Shown: positions 24,259 to 32,691 of the stretch, piece by piece | Layout of the letters: every line of letters starts with the position of its first letter | Position numbering within the stretch: position 1 is the first letter of the stretch | From: Salinarchaeum sp. IM2453 | GTDB lineage: Archaea; Halobacteriota; Halobacteria; Halobacteriales; Salinarchaeaceae | DNA length: 64,000 bases | Reading direction: 5' to 3' | Assembly: GCF_019693215.1 (NCBI RefSeq) | Contig: NZ_CP081183.1 | Coordinates: 1 to 64,000 of the forward strand | The notes under the pieces: generated by a model | What the model saw: only the letters and a program-made list of their open reading frames with translations | Told to the model about the DNA's origin: nothing | The model's database searches: none | Position numbers and translations under genes: made by a program

Positions 24259-25671
24259 CTAATCAAGCGCCGATCGATAAGAGCGGCTGATTGTCTTCCA
24301 CCGGTCTGTTCGTACGCGGTAGAGATTCATGATCGCTGGGATCATCGTTTCTACAACAAAAGCAATGAGAAGTGCAGTTGCCCCGAGTGGCGTGACAAGA
24401 CCAAGTGCAGCAATTGTTAATCCACCTCCGTACCGTCCAACAAGAGATGAAACAAATGGAAATCGACTGTCGCCAGCTCCACGGAGCGTCCCTGTTGCGG
24501 ATCCATCGATCCCGAGAAAAACGACACTAATTGCAGCGGCAATAACAAATTGAGCCGTTAATTCGACACCTTCATCAACGAATATAGTTGCAATTGGTTC
24601 AGATAGTAAGATGACACCTCCGGCAACGACCACATACGTTAGAGCTGATAGACGAATAATTGACCATCCATAGATTTCTGCCTCTTGTTCATTATCGGCA
24701 CCAAGTTGCTGACCAACAAGTGTACTGGCTGCAATTGAGAATCCCCATGAAAAGCTATCAGTAAATGCACGAACCCGCCGGGCAACCTCATACGCAGCAA
24801 CGATTGTCGGACCAAATACCGATGCAATCCAGAGCAACGGAAATGCGACAAGCGTTTCTATGACTCGTCGGGCAACAAGCGGCGACGAAACCGACAGGAG
24901 ATCACGAATAATGTTTTGATCAATCGTCAAGGCCTCTCGGTTGATTGCAACCGGACAAACACCTCTTGTTGGAATCGGTTGGCCTCCCAAGGCCCACAGA
25001 AACACAACAGCGACGAGAAAGGTTGCCGTTGTGGTACCAATAGCAGCTCCAACAACACCCATATCGAATCCAAAAATCAAGACGGCTGAAATAATGATGT
25101 TCGCAATCGCTCCAGTTACCCGAATGAGCATCGGCGTGAATGTATCACCAATACCAGCATAGGTTCGACTAGCCAGTAAATTCCAGAACTCAAAAAGAAC
25201 GGCTGGTGCGACAAAGAGCAGATACAAGTAACCAAACTCCAAGATTTCTTGGGAATCTGGAGAGAAGAGTTGAATCAATGACTCAGGGATGATAGCAAAC
25301 GCAGCAACGATCGGGACCGCTAGCATGGTCGCAATCAAAAATCCCTGTACAACGATACGTCTTGCTCGCATAGTCGATTCGCCTCCGTATGCCTGTGAAA
25401 CAAGGGCAACCACTCCACCAGCAAATCCAATACCGATAAATTTAGCGAGATTCCAATACGCATTTGCAAATGCTAATCCAGCAACTGCTGAAGTCCCAAT
25501 AGCAACGCCAATCATCGCAAGATCAACTGTACTCTTTGACATGATCGCAAAGCCCGTCATAATTCGGGGCCAAGCAAGATCAACAGTTTCTCGAAGCCGA
25601 TGGCGTTCAATTACTCCAGCGCGTTCAAGTGCTGCTCCAATCACTACTACCAATTCGCTGTATGTGGTCAC
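24259..25671 (-). CDS. MATE-family efflux transporter
   Basis: A multidrug and toxin extrusion (MATE) protein of about 470 residues with twelve hydrophobic segments in two homologous halves. Typical stretches are LAWPRIMTGF, GIGFAGGVVALVSQAYGG, an internal AAIGTTTATFL and ASTLVGQQLGADNEQEA in the second half. It exports cationic compounds in exchange for Na+ or H+. The frame opens with TTG at 25731; a GTG at 25671 is preferred since homologues start just before IGAALERAGVI and a CAATATCC box lies about 25 bases ahead, but this is uncertain. Confidence 0.85.
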   Translation of the reverse strand: MTTYSELVVVIGAALERAGVIERHRLRETVDLAWPRIMTGFAIMSKSTVDLAMIGVAIGTSAVAGLAFANAYWNLAKFIGIGFAGGVVALVSQAYGGESTMRARRIVVQGFLIATMLAVPIVAAFAIIPESLIQLFSPDSQEILEFGYLYLLFVAPAVLFEFWNLLASRTYAGIGDTFTPMLIRVTGAIANIIISAVLIFGFDMGVVGAAIGTTTATFLVAVVFLWALGGQPIPTRGVCPVAINREALTIDQNIIRDLLSVSSPLVARRVIETLVAFPLLWIASVFGPTIVAAYEVARRVRAFTDSFSWGFSIAASTLVGQQLGADNEQEAEIYGWSIIRLSALTYVVVAGGVILLSEPIATIFVDEGVELTAQFVIAAAISVVFLGIDGSATGTLRGAGDSRFPFVSSLVGRYGGGLTIAALGLVTPLGATALLIAFVVETMIPAIMNLYRVRTDRWKTISRSYRSALD

Positions 25672-25924
25672 GGCTATTTTGTCCTTGGATATTGTTGAGC
25701 AACGTAGCGAAACACGAGCGTAATACCTCAATAAATTATAATTTTATATACATGGCAAGTAGATAATTATACCAAGAAATAGTACCGTTGGTTCTTCCAA
25801 GTTTGCTGTTAATCATCAAGTTTATCGTTATCTGAACATACATAACAAATAGATTATATAATGGTCAAAAATACATCAGCAAGTATTTGTATTTATTTGA
25901 TTAATAGTAACGATTAAAAAAAAG

Positions 25925-27595
25925 ATGAGTGAGATGCAGTTATTGATTGGGGCGTTTCACGTGGGGCCATTATTACTTAGTTTAGCCTTGGGAATCTACA
26001 TCTGGCGGCATTTCAAGGGTAAGCCAATCGGGCAGACGTTTTCGTTATTCATGTTCGCATTATCAGTCTGGGTAATCGGAACGTTCCTGCGAACGTTTAC
26101 CACAAGCCCAGAAGTATACCTTTTTCTTTCATCTGTAAAACATATTGGAACCGGATTAGCTCCGGTATTATTCACTGTATTTGCCATATATTTTGCCGGT
26201 AGGTCAGATGTAGTTACACCAACGCTCGTACTTGGACTGCTGGTTGTCCCGGCGCTATCTGTTATTATGATTCTTACATCACAAACATATGGGCTATTTT
26301 ACCAGAGTATTTCAACGGTCGGTCTTAATGGTGAGACTGTTCTACAGACAGCATCTGGGATTTGGTACTGGGTGCATGGAATATACGGCTGGACATTACT
26401 TGCCGTGGGTTCGACGATTATTATTTACACAGGGCTACAGCTTGGAACTGAGTATCGGGCCCAAGCTTCGTTAATCACGGCTGGCATTATGGTCGCTTGG
26501 ATAGTCAACCTCGGGTATGTTATTTTTGAATGGCCCCACCCGACTGTAGATCCGACACCAATTGGGTTTGCATTTACGGGACTAGTTATCGCTGTTGGGA
26601 TCTTCTCTCGTGATCTTTTTGCTGTAGCGCCTGTTTCCAGGAGTAGAGTTGTCGATCGAATAGCCGATATAATTCTTGTCGTTGATGAGAATGAACAGGT
26701 TCTCGATGCAAATGAAACCGCCGAAGAAATTCTTGAGCAAGAGACTGTCGTCGGGGAACCAGTTGATGATGTTCTCCCGAGCCAGCAACAGCGAGCAGGA
26801 AAAGCCATTGACGCGGAAGATCGTGATGTAGTGACAATTGAGGGGCGAGTATTTCGAGAACAAGAGGTCCCAGTCACTGTTGACCCACACGCCGATTCGA
26901 TTGTTGTCCTGACAGACATTACCGAGGAGGTAAGAGCCCAAGAACAACTGGCACAGCAAAACGAACGGCTCGATGCGTTTGCGAGCGTTGTGTCCCATGA
27001 CCTGCGAAACCCGTTGAACGTTCTTTCTGGGTCAATTGAGTTGGCACGTGAGACCGGTGAGATGAAACATCTCGAACGGGGCGAAAAGGCGATAGAGCGA
27101 ATGGATGAGATGATTGAAGACTTGCTGATGCTCGCCCGTGAGGGCCAGCGTATCTCAGGCGTAGAACCAGCGCCGCTATCAGTCGTTACAAAACAAGCGT
27201 GGGGCGCTGTCGAGACCGGCGAAGCTTCATTACAAGTTGAAACAGATCGTACTATTAAAGCAGATAGTAGTCGACTACAGCAACTGTTCGAGAACCTGTT
27301 TCGAAACGCGATTGAACACGGAAGTGCCGATACGGTGGTGGTTGATACGACACAAGATGGGTTTTACGTGGCTGACGATGGTACTGGAATTGACGCCGAA
27401 CAAAAAGACCACCTCTTCGAGATGGGCTATTCGACTGTATCAGCTGGTACTGGACTAGGGTTATCGATTGTTGAGGCGATTGCGACAGGGCATGGATGGA
27501 AGATTACTGTTGACGAAGGTGAAAGCGGCGGGGCAAAATTTGTTTTCTCAGACGTTGAGCTTCAGCAATCAGAAAAGCAACTTATTGAGGAATAG
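25925..27595 (+). CDS. Sensor histidine kinase with 7TM N-terminus and PAS domain
   Basis: A 556-residue membrane kinase. Residues 1-235 form seven hydrophobic helices of the N-terminal 7TM module found on haloarchaeal kinases; a PAS-like domain follows (IADIILVVDENEQVLDANET). The HisKA box SHDLRNPL places the phospho-acceptor at His358. The ATPase end shows LFENLFRNAIEH (N box), VADDGTGI (G1) and GTGLGLSIVEA (G2). No response regulator is adjacent, which is usual in haloarchaea, so output is probably through a diffusible partner. The 193 bases upstream are very AT-rich with no clear motif. Confidence 0.92.
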   Translation: MSEMQLLIGAFHVGPLLLSLALGIYIWRHFKGKPIGQTFSLFMFALSVWVIGTFLRTFTTSPEVYLFLSSVKHIGTGLAPVLFTVFAIYFAGRSDVVTPTLVLGLLVVPALSVIMILTSQTYGLFYQSISTVGLNGETVLQTASGIWYWVHGIYGWTLLAVGSTIIIYTGLQLGTEYRAQASLITAGIMVAWIVNLGYVIFEWPHPTVDPTPIGFAFTGLVIAVGIFSRDLFAVAPVSRSRVVDRIADIILVVDENEQVLDANETAEEILEQETVVGEPVDDVLPSQQQRAGKAIDAEDRDVVTIEGRVFREQEVPVTVDPHADSIVVLTDITEEVRAQEQLAQQNERLDAFASVVSHDLRNPLNVLSGSIELARETGEMKHLERGEKAIERMDEMIEDLLMLAREGQRISGVEPAPLSVVTKQAWGAVETGEASLQVETDRTIKADSSRLQQLFENLFRNAIEHGSADTVVVDTTQDGFYVADDGTGIDAEQKDHLFEMGYSTVSAGTGLGLSIVEAIATGHGWKITVDEGESGGAKFVFSDVELQQSEKQLIEE

Positions 27596-27614
27596 GTACT
27601 AAGGAAAAACTCTG

Positions 27615-28661
27615 TTATTCGTACTCACTATCCGGGACAACAACGACTTTTCCAAATCCGTCACGGTTTTCGATCATTTCGTGTGCACGCTGGATCTCAC
27701 TCATCGGCAGCGTATCTCGGATTCGTGGTTCGAAGGTTCCATCCCAGACAAGTTCTAGAACATCATCGACCTCGCCTGGAGTACCCATTGTTGATCCGAT
27801 AACCGACAGCTGATTCCAGAAAATACGATTAAGACCAGCACCTGGGTTCCCACCAGTTGTTGCACCACATGTGACGACACGACCGCCTTTGACCAATGAT
27901 TTTAGCGAGTCTTTGTATGTTTCTGCTCCAATGTGATCAACAACCATATCGACGCCGCGGCCATCGGTTCGTTCATGGATTTCGCTTGCAAAGTCATCTT
28001 CTTCGTAATTGATGAGATGATCAGCCCCACAGTCTGCCGCGTGCTCAAGTTTCTCTTCAGATGAGGCTGTTGCAAACACCTCGGCCCCAGCATGGTCAGC
28101 GATTTGTACAGCAGCATGGCCGACACCACCAGACGCCCCCAAGACAAGAGCCGATTCACCGGGATCAAGTTCACCTCGTGTCAGTAGCATACGCCAAGCA
28201 GTCTGAAACACCAGCGCTGATGACCCAGCAACTTCCCAATCAACGTGGTCTGGGACAGGGACTAGATTGGTTTCAGGTAATACAACGGATTCTGCATGGA
28301 CGCCAGGTCGATGCTCGCCAAGAATTTGATATGAATCACAGAGCGTTGGATCACCATCACGGCAAAACTCACACTTGCCGCAGGAAACACCGGGACTAAC
28401 AGCTACGTGATCCCCGACATCAAAACGGGTTACGTCATCACCAACATCAGTTACGATACCAGCACCGTCGCTGCCAGGAATATGCGGCATCTCCAAGTCA
28501 AGCATCGGAAGGCCTCGTCGTGTCCAAATATCTAGATGGTTCAGAGCTGCGGCCTTGATGTCGACAAGAACTTCTTCAGGGCCGGGAGATGGGTCCTGGT
28601 AGTCCTCATATGTGAGTACATCAGTTGATGTGCTATGCTCCAGCAGTTGAACAGCCTTCAT
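27615..28661 (-). CDS. Zinc-containing alcohol dehydrogenase (MDR family)
   Basis: A medium-chain dehydrogenase of 348 residues from the ATG at 28661 (the frame extends nine codons further). Four structural-zinc cysteines lie in CGKCEFCRDGDPTLC; the NAD(P) loop is LGASGGVGHAAVQIA. Residues of the catalytic-zinc site are less typical (HLDIWTRRGLP in place of the usual Cys), so it may be closer to quinone oxidoreductase-like members. Substrate not predictable. Monocistronic, convergent with the kinase gene. Confidence 0.85.
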   Translation of the reverse strand: MKAVQLLEHSTSTDVLTYEDYQDPSPGPEEVLVDIKAAALNHLDIWTRRGLPMLDLEMPHIPGSDGAGIVTDVGDDVTRFDVGDHVAVSPGVSCGKCEFCRDGDPTLCDSYQILGEHRPGVHAESVVLPETNLVPVPDHVDWEVAGSSALVFQTAWRMLLTRGELDPGESALVLGASGGVGHAAVQIADHAGAEVFATASSEEKLEHAADCGADHLINYEEDDFASEIHERTDGRGVDMVVDHIGAETYKDSLKSLVKGGRVVTCGATTGGNPGAGLNRIFWNQLSVIGSTMGTPGEVDDVLELVWDGTFEPRIRDTLPMSEIQRAHEMIENRDGFGKVVVVPDSEYE

Positions 28662-28782
28662 ATCTGCTATATTGACTACGGTTGCCACATAATTCTACTG
28701 ATTATTCATAAAGAATTTAGAAAGTGTAATACCCGATCAGCCGGTGAAATGGTATTCTAGTCCACAGAGAAACAGGCCGATT

Positions 28783-28812
28783 GCCTCGGAGCTTGACCCG
28801 ATGTACTTCACT
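28783..28812 (+). mobile_element. IS1341-type right-end relic, family I, + orientation
   Basis: GCCTCGGAGCTTGACCC then GATGTACTTCACT differs from the intact-looking copy at 46361 (read on the minus strand) by one deletion and two substitutions. It lies in the gap between two genes and has no tnpB next to it. Confidence 0.6.
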
Positions 28813-28831
28813 GAAGGCGTAATTGACTACC

Positions 28832-29278
28832 TCAAGCCGGTTGTTCAGCAGAGTCAAGTCGCGTTTTTAAGTTTTCTAGTGTCGTTGTGAGTTCCCGTTC
28901 ATTGTATTTTTCGACAAACGGTCGGGCAAGTCGTTCAATAATGTTTCCGGGGAGGTCATATCCAGCGGAATACGTTACCTCAGTTCCAGCTTCGGTCTCT
29001 TTGATGTCTAGCCGGATTTCACCTTCAAGTTGGCCCCGCATATCAAAGACCATCCGCTCCGGTGGCTCATGGACAGTCTGTACCAACTCCCCGTCCAATT
29101 TAATTCCACCAATCTTGAATGTATGATCAATACGTTTACCGCCATTATCTAGCCGTTCAATATTCTCAACACGTTCCAGACTTGGGGTAATCTGGTGATG
29201 ATTATGCGGGTCATCAAGAAACTCAAACACGTCTTCGCGAGAGTGATCTAAAACAATTGTTTCGCTTACTTCGATCAT
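28832..29278 (-). CDS. SRPBCC/polyketide-cyclase-like protein
   Basis: A 148-residue START/SRPBCC-fold protein from the ATG at 29278: IEVSETIVLDHSREDVFEFL is the canonical first strand and helix, and NGGKRIDHTFKIGG plus TEVTYSAGYDLPG follow as beta-strands, ending with a long amphipathic helix. The fold binds hydrophobic small molecules; function is not predictable. The frame continues to 29326 but the short form fits the family. Confidence 0.8.
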   Translation of the reverse strand: MIEVSETIVLDHSREDVFEFLDDPHNHHQITPSLERVENIERLDNGGKRIDHTFKIGGIKLDGELVQTVHEPPERMVFDMRGQLEGEIRLDIKETEAGTEVTYSAGYDLPGNIIERLARPFVEKYNERELTTTLENLKTRLDSAEQPA

Positions 29279-29420
29279 GTATGAATCTTTGTTGCGCTGA
29301 TACTTATTTGTTGACGATTTTTTCACTCACGTTGAGATACATACAATCATTGGATATCCAATTGGTTCTGAACAGAATATAGACAGAAGTCTCCACCTGA
29401 GGAGCCCGAGTTTACTGACA

Positions 29421-29450
29421 AGCCCCACGCCACCGTGCGCGGGGTAGTTG
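29421..29450 (+). mobile_element. IS1341-type right-end relic, family III, + orientation
   Basis: GCCCCACGCCACCGTGCGC then GGGGTAGTTGAC. The CCCC-x-CGC/GCG-x-GGGG stem and the GGGGTAGTT end match the right end of the second tnpB element (minus-strand reading at 15408-15468). It would belong to an element on the + strand whose tnpB is gone. Confidence 0.55.
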
Positions 29451-29488
29451 ACACAGACGAAGGTTTGCAGATATTAACCACCGTTTGC

Positions 29489-30400
29489 TCACGTTTCTTG
29501 ACTATCAGTAAATGATTCTTCATCAAGTGAGCCATATCTTTTCTCTTGTTCACGATACATGTTAGCGTTAATAATCTCATCAAAACGATCAAACTCAACT
29601 GCAGCACGATCCGTTGTTGTGCCTGTTGTCTGGAGTTGCTCGAACGTATCTGCAAGTGTCTGTGTGACCGCAAATAGGGCAGAGAGCGGATAGACAACAA
29701 TGTCAAATCCAATTGATGCAAGTTCATTATATGGTAAGTACGGCGTTTTCCCGCCTTCAATCATGTTTGCAAAGGTTGGTTGATCGAACTCAGTGGCAAT
29801 TGTTTCAAGTTCGTCACGCGACTGAGGCGCTTCGACAAAAATCACATCTGCGCCAGCGTTTGCATACATATGACCTCGTCGAAGTGCCTCATCGAGATCA
29901 TGCGGCTCGCGAGCGTCTGTTCGACCAATGATGATAATATCAGTATCTGACTCTGCGCGAACATCTGCTGCAGCCTGAATACGTTGTGCGTGTTCCGTGG
30001 CTGGGACAACGCTTTTCTCACGCATGTGTCCACATCGCTTGGGCCATTGCTGATCTTCAAGAATGATTCCGGCAACGCCAGCATCGATTGCTTCATTGAC
30101 GCTTCGTCGTACGTTGAGCGCATTTCCGTATCCAGTGTCCATATCAGCAACAAGTGGTGTCGAAATAGCATTCGTGATAGATCGAATGCGTTCGATATTT
30201 TCCGACATGGTTAACAGCCCGATGTCTGGCTTACCGAGTTTAGTTGCAGAGATACTGAATCCAGATGTGAAGACTGCCTCAAATCCTGCTTGTTCAGCCA
30301 ACATGGCTGATAGAGCATCATATACTCCAGGCATGACGGCAATCTCAGAGGAGTCAATTTGATTACGGAGTGACTGGGTAGCTGGTGATGTATCTGCCAT
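29489..30400 (-). CDS. prpB: Isocitrate lyase/PEP mutase family, methylisocitrate lyase-like
   Basis: A 303-residue TIM-barrel enzyme. The catalytic loop KRCGHM near residue 117 carries the active-site Cys used by (methyl)isocitrate lyases; DMDTGYGN, EDQQWPKRCGH and GRTDAREPHDLDEAL are the metal- and substrate-binding motifs. The length fits 2-methylisocitrate lyase rather than the longer isocitrate lyase. It would release succinate and pyruvate in propionate breakdown. Neighbours give no methylcitrate cycle genes, so a related carboxy-lyase activity (for example oxaloacetate decarboxylase) remains possible. Confidence 0.85.
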   Translation of the reverse strand: MADTSPATQSLRNQIDSSEIAVMPGVYDALSAMLAEQAGFEAVFTSGFSISATKLGKPDIGLLTMSENIERIRSITNAISTPLVADMDTGYGNALNVRRSVNEAIDAGVAGIILEDQQWPKRCGHMREKSVVPATEHAQRIQAAADVRAESDTDIIIIGRTDAREPHDLDEALRRGHMYANAGADVIFVEAPQSRDELETIATEFDQPTFANMIEGGKTPYLPYNELASIGFDIVVYPLSALFAVTQTLADTFEQLQTTGTTTDRAAVEFDRFDEIINANMYREQEKRYGSLDEESFTDSQET

Positions 30401-30498
30401 ATTACCTATTGGTAGCGTGTCTCATAAGTGTCTATGTGCACAGAATCTGATCCAGTAAATTCAGCTGTTTTAGCGTGAAAAATACGCGAAAAGAAAGA

Positions 30499-30570
30499 TG
30501 GACCGGCGGGGATTTGAACCCCGGGCCTCTCCCATGCCAAGGGAGTGATCTACCACTGATCTACCGGCCC
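30499..30570 (-). tRNA. tRNA-Ala (anticodon GGC)
   Basis: Complete cloverleaf on the minus strand. GGGCCGG pairs with CCGGTCC (one G-U pair), the T arm is CGGGGTTCAAATCCCCG, and the anticodon stem CTCCC/GGGAG encloses TTGGCAT, giving GGC. Discriminator A at 30499. No intron and no encoded CCA. Confidence 0.95.
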
Positions 30571-30618
30571 GCACCGTATAATATCGGAGGGTGTTTCTTA
30601 AACCTCTCGAAACCGATG

Positions 30619-31245
30619 CTAGATCTCGGACCAGTAGTCAGGTTCGTTGTCTTCTTTCCACTTAATTGTACAGCCACGGGACGGCTTGAACTCTAACTCA
30701 ACTGGTTCATCGTTGAGGACAGCGTCAATTGCATCATGAATTTCGAACTGCGTCGGCGTTTCTTGTGGACTTAGTGCATCATCAAGCCGACCGTGATAGA
30801 CGAGCTTTGGCGTTTCATCTTCGATAGCAAATAAAAACGGGTCAGGTGTACAAACTGCTCCATACTGTTTGGCGACATCTTGCGTTTCATCAAATAGATA
30901 TGCGTCGTACTGAATCGTACCGTTCTCCACGAGTTCCTGCATATTCTCAAATGAGTCATCGGGGTACTCCTCAGCATCGTTTGAATTGATGCCAACGACT
31001 GCAACCTCATCATGCTCGGTTGCAATCTCGTTTAACAGATCGAACTTCGCTTTTGCGTATGGACAATGATTGCAGGTAAAGATGATCAGCAGGGCCTCAT
31101 TGTCGGTAAACGAGTCAAGGGTGTAATGATCGTTGTCTGTTCCTTTGAGCGTAAACGGAGGGGCTTTGTCGCCTTTCGAAAGCTGCTGAATAGATTCGCC
31201 TGCCATATCCGTATATAATAATTCAGGAATGATAGCTGTTGGCAT
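30619..31245 (-). CDS. Thioredoxin-fold peroxiredoxin/thiol-disulfide family protein
   Basis: A thioredoxin-like protein of about 208 residues: GDKAPPFTLKGTDNDHYTLD at the start and IIFTCNHCPYAKAKFDLLNE with a CxxC pair (CNHC) that replaces the usual CGPC. VCTPDPFLFAIEDE carries a cis-Pro loop with an extra Cys. Such proteins form a distinct AhpC/TSA-related group of unknown substrate. The start could be the ATG at 31245 or another at 31206; both lie before the conserved region. Confidence 0.85.
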   Translation of the reverse strand: MPTAIIPELLYTDMAGESIQQLSKGDKAPPFTLKGTDNDHYTLDSFTDNEALLIIFTCNHCPYAKAKFDLLNEIATEHDEVAVVGINSNDAEEYPDDSFENMQELVENGTIQYDAYLFDETQDVAKQYGAVCTPDPFLFAIEDETPKLVYHGRLDDALSPQETPTQFEIHDAIDAVLNDEPVELEFKPSRGCTIKWKEDNEPDYWSEI

Positions 31246-31318
31246 GGAACTGATTTTTTGTTTATTCTCATTGCTAATCGAAACGCATAAAATACAATCC
31301 GACAAACATAGTGATGCC

Positions 31319-31488
31319 GGGGTCGTGGCCTAGTCCGGGAAGGCGACTGACTCCAGAGATCGCGCCTCTGACGACCGATCTGATATACAGAGCCCCCGCT
31401 TGATCACCGGGAGCAAGGAAGACTATCTGGAGTTCCGAGGCGCATCGGGGATATCAGTCGATCGGGGGTTCAAATCCCTCCGACCCCA
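31319..31488 (+). tRNA. tRNA-Trp (anticodon CCA) with a 96-base intron
   Basis: The exons are 31319-31356 and 31453-31488. GGGGTCG pairs with CGACCCC, discriminator A at 31488, and the anticodon stem ACTGA (31346-31350) pairs with TCAGT (31454-31458). The loop reads CTCCAG up to position 37, and a 96-base intron follows between 37 and 38, the normal place for an archaeal bulge-helix-bulge intron. In other haloarchaea this intron carries a box C/D guide RNA that methylates the tRNA itself; two CTGA boxes are visible here (in CTCTGACGA and ATCTGATAT), but clear C boxes are not. Confidence 0.93.
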
Positions 31489-31599
31489 TTCTAGACACCT
31501 TTCTGATACTTTTCTCAGAAGGTAATACTTCTCTTTCCGTGTTTTATATACCGTGGCTTGAGCAGGGGAGGATTATACTCATTGCCGTACTTTGCACCT

Positions 31600-31701
31600 G
31601 CGGAATAACTCACGACCGACATCCTCGTTCAACCAGGAAGCTCCTGTCTCAGGGACCGACCGCATCAGTGATACGTGAGTAAGCAGGGGTAGTCCACGCA
31701 A
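31600..31701 (+). mobile_element. Decayed 3-prime end of an IS1341-type element
   Basis: A + frame reads RPTSSFNQEAPVSGTD and then ISDT-stop, resembling C-terminal tails of haloarchaeal TnpBs, and is followed by CGTGAGTAAGCAGGGGTAG at 31674, which matches the family III right end (GTGAGCGAAGCAGGG and GGGGTAG in the copy at 15394). Together this is a remnant of an element on the + strand. The rest of the gap 31489-31782 has no other recognisable content. Confidence 0.4.
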
Positions 31702-31782
31702 AAATCCGTAGCTGTGAACGAATTCACACAGTCGAATCCAGCCAAATACACAATAGGTTTATCTACCAAATCTAGTAAGGAA

Positions 31783-32559
31783 TTACTCCTCATTGAACGC
31801 TGCTGCAATTTCCTGTGACCGACGCTCAGCTGCACCAACAGCCGCCATGACCGCCTTGTCAGCATCACTGTCCCAAAGGACATTCATGCCCTCAATTGTC
31901 GTTCCATTGGGTGAGCAGACAGCGTCAATAAGTTCGTCAACACTCCGATCATCTCTGAGCACCGTCTCAGCCGCTCCTTTGAATGTCTGTGCAGCGAGCC
32001 GCTCAGCCGCATCGGGGTCAAGGCCACCGTTGATGCCTGCCTGTTTCATTGCGTCGATGAGGTAAAAGACAAATGCAGGACCACTTCCGTTTACTGCGGT
32101 CGCAATATCCATCAACTCTTCATCAATCTCGGCGAATTCGCCCAGTTCGTCAAGCAACGCCCGTATTTCGTCGGTTACGCCGGTCTTTGTTACTGCCGCT
32201 GCCATGTTTCCGGTTTCGGCGGCAAGATTAGGCATGACTCTAACAACTGAGGCGTCAGTCCGTTTAGCAACAAAGTCACGGGAAACCCCTGCGGCAAGCG
32301 TGATAAGTGTCTGCTCCTCTGAAAGAGTAAGTTCATCAAGTACTGTCGCTACAATATCCGGTTTGACGGCGAGAACAACGACATCGGACGCCGCTGCCGC
32401 TTCAACATCAGCAGTTGTTTCTGAAGCGTGTGCAGCAACCGATTCACGCGCTTCGGGGTCGAGGTCAATTGCTGTTAGGTGATGTGATCCACTCTGAGAG
32501 AGGCCCTTGAGAAAAGCGCCACCCATATTTCCACAGCCGATAACACTTACACGTGTCAT
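31783..32559 (-). CDS. proC: Pyrroline-5-carboxylate reductase
   Basis: A 258-residue ProC from the ATG at 32559. RVSVIGCGNMGGAFLKG is the NAD(P)-binding fold, VVLAVKPDIV and ITLAAGVS are the middle motifs and NGSGPAFVFYLIDAMKQAG plus LAAQTFKGAAETVL the substrate-binding C-terminal helices. Makes proline from pyrroline-5-carboxylate. It lies 132 bases behind P5C dehydrogenase on the same strand, so P5C is both made into proline and oxidised to glutamate by neighbouring genes. Confidence 0.95.
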   Translation of the reverse strand: MTRVSVIGCGNMGGAFLKGLSQSGSHHLTAIDLDPEARESVAAHASETTADVEAAAASDVVVLAVKPDIVATVLDELTLSEEQTLITLAAGVSRDFVAKRTDASVVRVMPNLAAETGNMAAAVTKTGVTDEIRALLDELGEFAEIDEELMDIATAVNGSGPAFVFYLIDAMKQAGINGGLDPDAAERLAAQTFKGAAETVLRDDRSVDELIDAVCSPNGTTIEGMNVLWDSDADKAVMAAVGAAERRSQEIAAAFNEE

Positions 32560-32691
32560 TTTACCGTTATCAACGGCGGCCAGAGTAATACAGACTGCGA
32601 TTACCATGGATGAAGAGTCAGCCTCCGTATGATAGCAGCTGACTATTTCTGCCCACGATGGTGTGTATAGTTCTGAGTGTCTGACACTAAT

